10,566 nt of DNA from the NCBI GenBank assembly GCA_023252115.1, contig JAHEXM010000031.1, forward strand, positions 1 to 10,566, read 5' to 3'. Under the pieces are notes generated by a model. That model ran no database searches, was not told the origin of the DNA, and saw only the letters and a list, made by a program, of their open reading frames with translations. This document shows positions 7,790-10,566 of the stretch, piece by piece (position 1 is the first letter of the stretch; every line of letters begins with the position of its first letter). The position numbers and the translations under genes were made by a program. Source of the DNA: Micrococcales bacterium. GTDB lineage: Bacteria > Actinomycetota > Actinomycetes > S36-B12 > UBA10799.

Positions 7790-8569
7790 CTAACTCTTGC
7801 GCGATTTGCTCTTCTCTGCACGTCGAGCCCGCTTGGCTGCAGCATCTTGGTGATCGAGTTCTTCGGCTTCCTCGAGCGTTGGGGCTGTTCCACCCAGTTT
7901 CGCGGGTACCCACCAACGGTCTGCGTCGCCGCTTGGCGAATCGGGATAACGAGCAATTGTCACCTCGAGTAACGCTTCAAGAGACTGCTTGAGCTGAGCC
8001 GTTACTTCGTTTGCGTCGTCGCCTTTCGATGGGTAGAGCGGCGCTCCGACAGTGATCCCGATTGTGCGACCGCGTTTGAAGGAGCGTTTCGTTCCTTTAC
8101 TCATTATTCGTTGGCCGCCCCACGTCACCATCGGGATGAGTGGGACCCCGGCATCAGCCGCAAGCCGGGCAGCACCCGATTTCAGATCCTTGATCAGATA
8201 TGAGCGACTGATCGTGGCCTCTGGAAAAATCCCGATGACTTCACCATCCTGCAAGGCCTTGATGGCGGATTGAAAAGCCCCTGCTCCGGCGGCACGATCT
8301 ACCGGAATGTGGTGCATGCCGCGCATCAATGGACCTGAGATCTTGTTTGAAAACACCGAATCCTTTGCCATGAATCGAACGAGTCGCTTCGAAGGCTGCG
8401 CAGCTAATCCGTCAAAGATGAAATCGAGGTACGAAATGTGATTGCTGGCCAATACAGCGCCGCCTGAAGTCGGAACATGTTCAGATCCAACAACGTCGAA
8501 TTTCAGCCCCATCGCCTTAAACGAAACACGCGCGCTAGCGATGACGGGTGGGTACACGATTTCGGCCAT
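7790..8569 (-). CDS. PlsC-like 1-acylglycerol-3-phosphate acyltransferase family protein
   Basis: This is a 259-residue single-domain lysophospholipid acyltransferase, separate from the HAD-PlsC fusion. Motifs are SNHISYLD with H44 and D49, MRGMHHIPVDR (82-92), FPEATISRS (115-123) and GVPLIPM (141-147). The third motif has FPEA where most PlsC proteins have [FP]PEGT; the FPEATISRS form is familiar in actinobacterial members. The extended C-terminus includes RWWVPAKLGGTAPTLEEAEEL and a basic tail rich in Lys and Arg that could bind membrane phospholipid heads. It may make phosphatidic acid redundantly with plsC, or acylate another lipid; the acceptor is unknown. The start at 8569 has no Shine-Dalgarno sequence, but TAGACT (8581-8576) lies six bases before it, fitting a leaderless transcript. 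It heads the minus-strand cluster leading to fumC. Confidence 0.9.
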   Translation of the reverse strand: MAEIVYPPVIASARVSFKAMGLKFDVVGSEHVPTSGGAVLASNHISYLDFIFDGLAAQPSKRLVRFMAKDSVFSNKISGPLMRGMHHIPVDRAAGAGAFQSAIKALQDGEVIGIFPEATISRSYLIKDLKSGAARLAADAGVPLIPMVTWGGQRIMSKGTKRSFKRGRTIGITVGAPLYPSKGDDANEVTAQLKQSLEALLEVTIARYPDSPSGDADRWWVPAKLGGTAPTLEEAEELDHQDAAAKRARRAEKSKSRKS

Positions 8570-8591
8570 TCAAGGAGTCTAGGGTAGGCGC
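8570..8591. promoter_or_regulatory. Divergent promoter with overlapping -10 elements
   Basis: Only 22 bp separate the divergent start codons at 8569 (-) and 8592 (+). The plus strand has TAGGGT at 8580-8585 and the minus strand has TAGACT at 8581-8576. Both fit the actinobacterial TANNNT -10 pattern, both lie exactly six bases from their ATG, and they share the TA step at 8580-8581. A minus-strand GAGACA (8603-8598) is a fair -35 at 16 bp; the plus-strand -35 is not obvious. Both mRNAs would be leaderless. Confidence 0.55.
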
Positions 8592-8888
8592 ATGCCTTGT
8601 CTCGTCGCACTCATCGCGGTGCTCTCTCCACGCCTGGCGCTGTTTCTTGTCTGGCTGTTTGATTACAACCGAGTCGCGATCTGCTTTAGCAACATGTGGA
8701 TCGGCTTCTTTGGCTTTCTATTTCTGCCCTGGACCACGCTTGCCTGGATCCTGTGTTACCAGCCATTAGTCGGTGTCAGCGGATTTGGTTGGTTCCTTGT
8801 GCTGCTCGGTTTTGTTGCGGACATCAGCTCGTACGCGAGCAGCTTCCGGTCTCGCCGTGGGCGAACCCAGGTCGTACAGACTTACTAG
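8592..8888 (+). CDS. Small hydrophobic membrane protein of unknown function
   Basis: The protein has 98 residues with three likely hydrophobic segments (about 3-23, 37-57 and 63-79) and a short Arg-rich tail (86-91). The sequence opens MPCLVALIAVLSPRLALFLVWLF and contains GFLFLPWTTLAW (41-52). I recognise this as a small membrane family found across actinobacteria, with no known function. TAGGGT at 8580-8585, six bases before the ATG, suggests a leaderless mRNA; GGTAGG (8583-8588), only three bases from the start, is a poor ribosome binding site. It is divergent from the PlsC-like gene and converges on the winged-helix gene with 17 bp between stops. Confidence 0.8.
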   Translation: MPCLVALIAVLSPRLALFLVWLFDYNRVAICFSNMWIGFFGFLFLPWTTLAWILCYQPLVGVSGFGWFLVLLGFVADISSYASSFRSRRGRTQVVQTY

Positions 8889-8905
8889 CCCAACAACGAT
8901 GGCAG

Positions 8906-9979
8906 CTACGCGCTGACGCGTTCTTGACCGACGTTATCCATCAGACCAGTTGATTGTTCCGGTAATGCGTCGGCCGAGACCACTTCGGAAACGTAGTGCG
9001 GTTCGGGACTCGCAAAAGTTGGGGCCGCGCGTAACACGGCGTAAACCAATCCAGCGGTGGCCACCCAGAAAATACAGCCAGCTATTAGCACGCCGAAGAA
9101 GATCGTTGTCACCACCGCGACCGCGATCCACAGAATCGGTGCAGCAATCAGCACGATGCGTGCATCACGCCTCGATAGTTGTGGACGGCTCTTGGTCGAC
9201 TTCTTTGGTCGCCGGGGCGCTTTGAATGCCTTGACTTGTTTGGGCTTTGTTGTCGGACCACCACCGAAGCGCGGTTTCGGAAACGCGCTTGACGCTGATT
9301 CTTCCGCGGCCACGGCAACCGGCTCAGGCTCCGCAACAACCTCAGGAACGGCAACCGGCTCAGGCTCCGCAACAACCACCGGCTCCGCAACAACCTCAGG
9401 AACGGCAACCGGCTCAGGCTCCGCAACAACCTCAGGAACGGCAACCGGCTCAGGCTCCGCAACAACCTCAGGAACGGCAACAACCTCAGGAACGGCAACA
9501 ACCTCAGGAACGGCAACAACTGGTTCAACGGGCGGCGAAGGCTCACTGGGTTCGGTCACTCGCGCAACCGGTGCCGGGCGCAGCACCTTGGGCGGCGCCG
9601 ACCGACTGACCCGGCGCGCTGGCTTCAGCTCCTGCGCGATGACGGGCGCAGAGGCGGCATGACTCGCTTTCTTCTTTGTACCGCTCGTCTTCTTTTCTTT
9701 CTTTTCTCTCTTCGCTTCTTCGGGGACTTCGTAGACGCCACGCTCGGGCCGAACCAATTGACCGTCTTTAACTAGCCCGTTGAGTGCGTGTGAGAGCTTC
9801 GAATCGACACTTGATGCATCGGTGCCAGCGACCCCACTCTTTGAGTCATGAAGGAGGTGGTCGCGGATCTGACTCTTCGTTGCTTTTGCGCCCCGACGAA
9901 CGTAGTTCAAGACCGCGGATGAGATACCACTTGTTTCGCCAGAAGTCACCCACGACACGCTAGGCACTTCTTCGGGCAA
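8906..9979 (-). CDS. Winged-helix, hexapeptide-repeat, membrane-hairpin protein of unknown function
   Basis: Residues are numbered from the longest start, TTG at 9979 (357 residues). Residues about 18-86 look like a winged helix: three helices (19-29, 34-44, 57-72) and a wing ending in GQLVRPERGVYEV (73-85). A lysine-rich stretch (90-104) follows, then a Pro/Ala-rich linker. Residues 157-222 are eleven hexapeptides of VPEVVA or EPEPVA type. A basic region (244-274) leads to a long hydrophobic stretch (about 275-316) that fits two membrane helices with a tight turn, then a 40-residue tail. The basic flank suggests the N-terminal part is cytoplasmic. This could be a membrane-tethered DNA-binding protein, but DNA binding is inferred from fold pattern alone. 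The start is uncertain: no ribosome binding site serves the TTG, and GTG at 9949 follows TAGCGT (9962-9957) by seven bases, as in a leaderless gene. It is monocistronic here. Confidence 0.8.
   Translation of the reverse strand: MPEEVPSVSWVTSGETSGISSAVLNYVRRGAKATKSQIRDHLLHDSKSGVAGTDASSVDSKLSHALNGLVKDGQLVRPERGVYEVPEEAKREKKEKKTSGTKKKASHAASAPVIAQELKPARRVSRSAPPKVLRPAPVARVTEPSEPSPPVEPVVAVPEVVAVPEVVAVPEVVAEPEPVAVPEVVAEPEPVAVPEVVAEPVVVAEPEPVAVPEVVAEPEPVAVAAEESASSAFPKPRFGGGPTTKPKQVKAFKAPRRPKKSTKSRPQLSRRDARIVLIAAPILWIAVAVVTTIFFGVLIAGCIFWVATAGLVYAVLRAAPTFASPEPHYVSEVVSADALPEQSTGLMDNVGQERVSA
9314..9511 (-). repeat. Eleven tandem 18-bp units encoding VPEVVA/EPEPVA
   Basis: The repeat lies inside the winged-helix protein gene. 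In protein order the units are VPEVVA three times, EPEPVA, VPEVVA, EPEPVA, VPEVVA, EPVVVA, EPEPVA, VPEVVA, EPEPVA. A degenerate copy VEPVVA precedes them (residues 151-156). The two main types differ at DNA level as CAACCTCAGGAACGGCAA-like and ACCGGCTCAGGCTCCGCA-like units (plus-strand sense), and their alternation gives a 36-bp higher period. Near identity of units points to recent expansion or conversion. The chain should be extended and acidic. Confidence 0.95.
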
Positions 9980-9987
9980 GTGCCTAG
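9957..9987 (-). promoter_or_regulatory. 28-bp inverted repeat and candidate promoter of the winged-helix gene
   Basis: CTAGGCACTT (9960-9969) and AAGTGCCTAG (9978-9987) are perfect ten-base arms around CTTCGGGC. On the minus strand TAGCGT (9962-9957) is a possible -10 for a leaderless start at GTG 9949, so the repeat would overlap the promoter, as an operator does. If translation starts at TTG 9979 instead, the start codon lies at the edge of the arm and loop of an RNA hairpin. Read on the plus strand, the loop contains the stable C(TTCG)G tetraloop form. Which of these applies cannot be decided here. Confidence 0.45.
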
Positions 9988-10246
9988 TTCAACGACCCTT
10001 CAACGCCTTGCTTGGGCCAAACGGGTGATGCACGGTCAGGCGTTGAGCCCCTGGGGCGGCTGGGGCCCGAAATCCGGCAAATTCGGGGAAAACTTTCGTG
10101 AATTGCGCCTCAGTCGCCGAGTCTGCGTCCATTGCCCCGTACAGTGAGCAGTGGTCATTCGTGTTCCAAGCATCCGCCTGGGTCCACACGGGCGGCTCAG
10201 GTGGTGACTAGCCTCCTGAAATTTATTAGCAAAGGGCATCATCAGA
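9988..10246. other. Intergenic region upstream of the cold-shock gene
   Basis: These 259 bases separate two divergent genes. A minus-strand frame open from GTG 10189 to 9989 (66 codons) has no ribosome binding site and no recognisable product, so I do not call it a gene. Near the cold-shock gene the sequence turns AT-rich (10219-10233). TAGCCT at 10209-10214 fits TANNNT and would give a leader of about 25 bases, but no good -35 is seen. Confidence 0.4.
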
Positions 10247-10459
10247 ATGAGTAATCCAGTTTCAGGCACTGTCAAGTGGTTCAACGGCGAAAAAGGCTTT
10301 GGCTTCATCGCAGTCGACGGTGGCGACACCGACGTATTTGTCCACTACAGCGCAATCCAGACCGATGGCTTCCGCACTCTCGACGAGAACCAGAAAGTTG
10401 AGTTCGAGATTGTGCAGGGTCCCAAGGGCCCACAAGCAGACAACGTTCGCCCTGTCTGA
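10247..10459 (+). CDS. cspA: Cold-shock protein, CspA family
   Basis: This is a 70-residue single cold-shock domain, the full family length. It binds single-stranded RNA and DNA and is thought to melt RNA structure, acting in the cytoplasm. The two RNA-binding motifs are KGFGFI (16-21) and VFVHYS (30-35), with further conserved W11, F12 and N13 in [14 protein letters not shown]. The ribosome binding site is AAAGGG (10231-10236), ten bases before the ATG, slightly far. The gene is followed by two hairpins and looks monocistronic. Actinobacteria often carry several such genes, some constitutive, and nothing here shows cold induction: the likely leader is short, unlike the long leader of E. coli cspA. 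Confidence 0.96.
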   Translation: MSNPVSGTVKWFNGEKGFGFIAVDGGDTDVFVHYSAIQTDGFRTLDENQKVEFEIVQGPKGPQADNVRPV

Positions 10460-10465
10460 TCTTGT

Positions 10466-10481
10466 AGGTCTTCCTAGACCT
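10466..10481 (+). terminator. Small hairpin directly after cspA
   Basis: AGGTCT (10466-10471) and AGACCT (10476-10481) form a six-base stem with loop TCCT, seven bases after the stop. No T tract follows. It could contribute to termination or protect the mRNA 3' end. Confidence 0.35.
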
Positions 10482-10493
10482 TAGTAACCAAAA

Positions 10494-10537
10494 CCAAAGG
10501 CCCCGGCCGCTTCCTGGAAGCGAACCGGGGCCTTTGG
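10494..10537. terminator. Strong two-part hairpin terminator after cspA
   Basis: CCAAAGGCCCCGG (10494-10506) pairs perfectly with CCGGGGCCTTTGG (10525-10537). Inside, CGCTTC (10508-10513) pairs with GAAGCG (10517-10522), so nearly the whole element stacks as one long stem with a small bulge. On the plus strand no T run follows. Read on the minus strand the stem is followed by TTTTGG, so it may also stop transcription entering from a gene to the right. The stem strength and position make a terminator the best call. Confidence 0.75.
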
Positions 10538-10566
10538 CATGCCAGGGTGGAGTCGTGCTCGATTCA

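Noticed and set aside
9314..9511. CRISPR array
   Set aside because: The repeats abut without unique spacers and are in frame within a coding gene.
9057..9662. Plus-strand open frames across the repeat, reading as Ser/Thr/Gly-rich or Gln/Pro-rich repeat proteins
   Set aside because: They are antisense shadows kept open by the 18-bp repeat. They have no ribosome binding site, and the minus-strand frame has real domains on both sides of the repeat.
9989..10189. 66-codon minus-strand open frame upstream of the winged-helix gene
   Set aside because: Its GC-rich third positions are compatible with coding, but it starts with GTG without a usable ribosome binding site. An AGGAGG lies 22 bases upstream with a stop after it. 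The product is not recognisable, so it remains possible but unsupported.

Overview
The window looks like chromosomal DNA from an actinobacterium of moderate GC content (mid-50s percent by eye). The grounds are a DrrA/DrrB-type exporter, a long mycobacterial-type PlsB next to a HAD-PlsC fusion (the pairing seen in Mycobacterium tuberculosis Rv2482c/Rv2483c), actinobacterial membrane families of unknown function, and TANNNT -10 elements placed directly in front of start codons. Genus and class cannot be fixed from the sequence alone. There are no RNA genes, insertion sequences, integrases or CRISPR arrays, and composition looks even, so this reads as core chromosome.

Layout. Bases 1-1484 (+): the end of a DrrA-like ABC ATPase, translationally coupled to its DrrB-like permease and followed by a GC-rich hairpin. 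Bases 1619-4929 (+): plsB and a HAD phosphatase/PlsC fusion, overlapping by one base (TAATG); together they would turn glycerol-3-phosphate into phosphatidic acid. Bases 5010-5483 (+): a small lipoprotein. Bases 8569-5493 (-): a cluster running from a second, PlsC-like acyltransferase through a multi-pass membrane protein with an HIHH motif to class II fumarase, which also seems to have its own promoter. Bases 8592-8888 (+): a small membrane protein transcribed away from the second acyltransferase across only 22 bp. Bases 9979-8906 (-): an unusual protein with an N-terminal winged helix, a lysine-rich stretch, eleven VPEVVA/EPEPVA hexapeptides and a C-terminal hydrophobic hairpin. Bases 10247-10459 (+): a cold-shock protein followed by two hairpins.

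The shared theme is the membrane: three acyltransferase domains for phospholipid synthesis, an exporter, a lipoprotein and two membrane proteins of unknown function. Fumarase and the cold-shock protein are ordinary housekeeping genes. The points most worth a second look are the winged-helix/repeat/membrane protein with the 28-bp inverted repeat at its 5' end, the 22-bp divergent promoter whose two -10 boxes share one TA step, and the HIHH membrane protein in the acyltransferase-fumarase cluster. No complete new defence or mobile system is visible.
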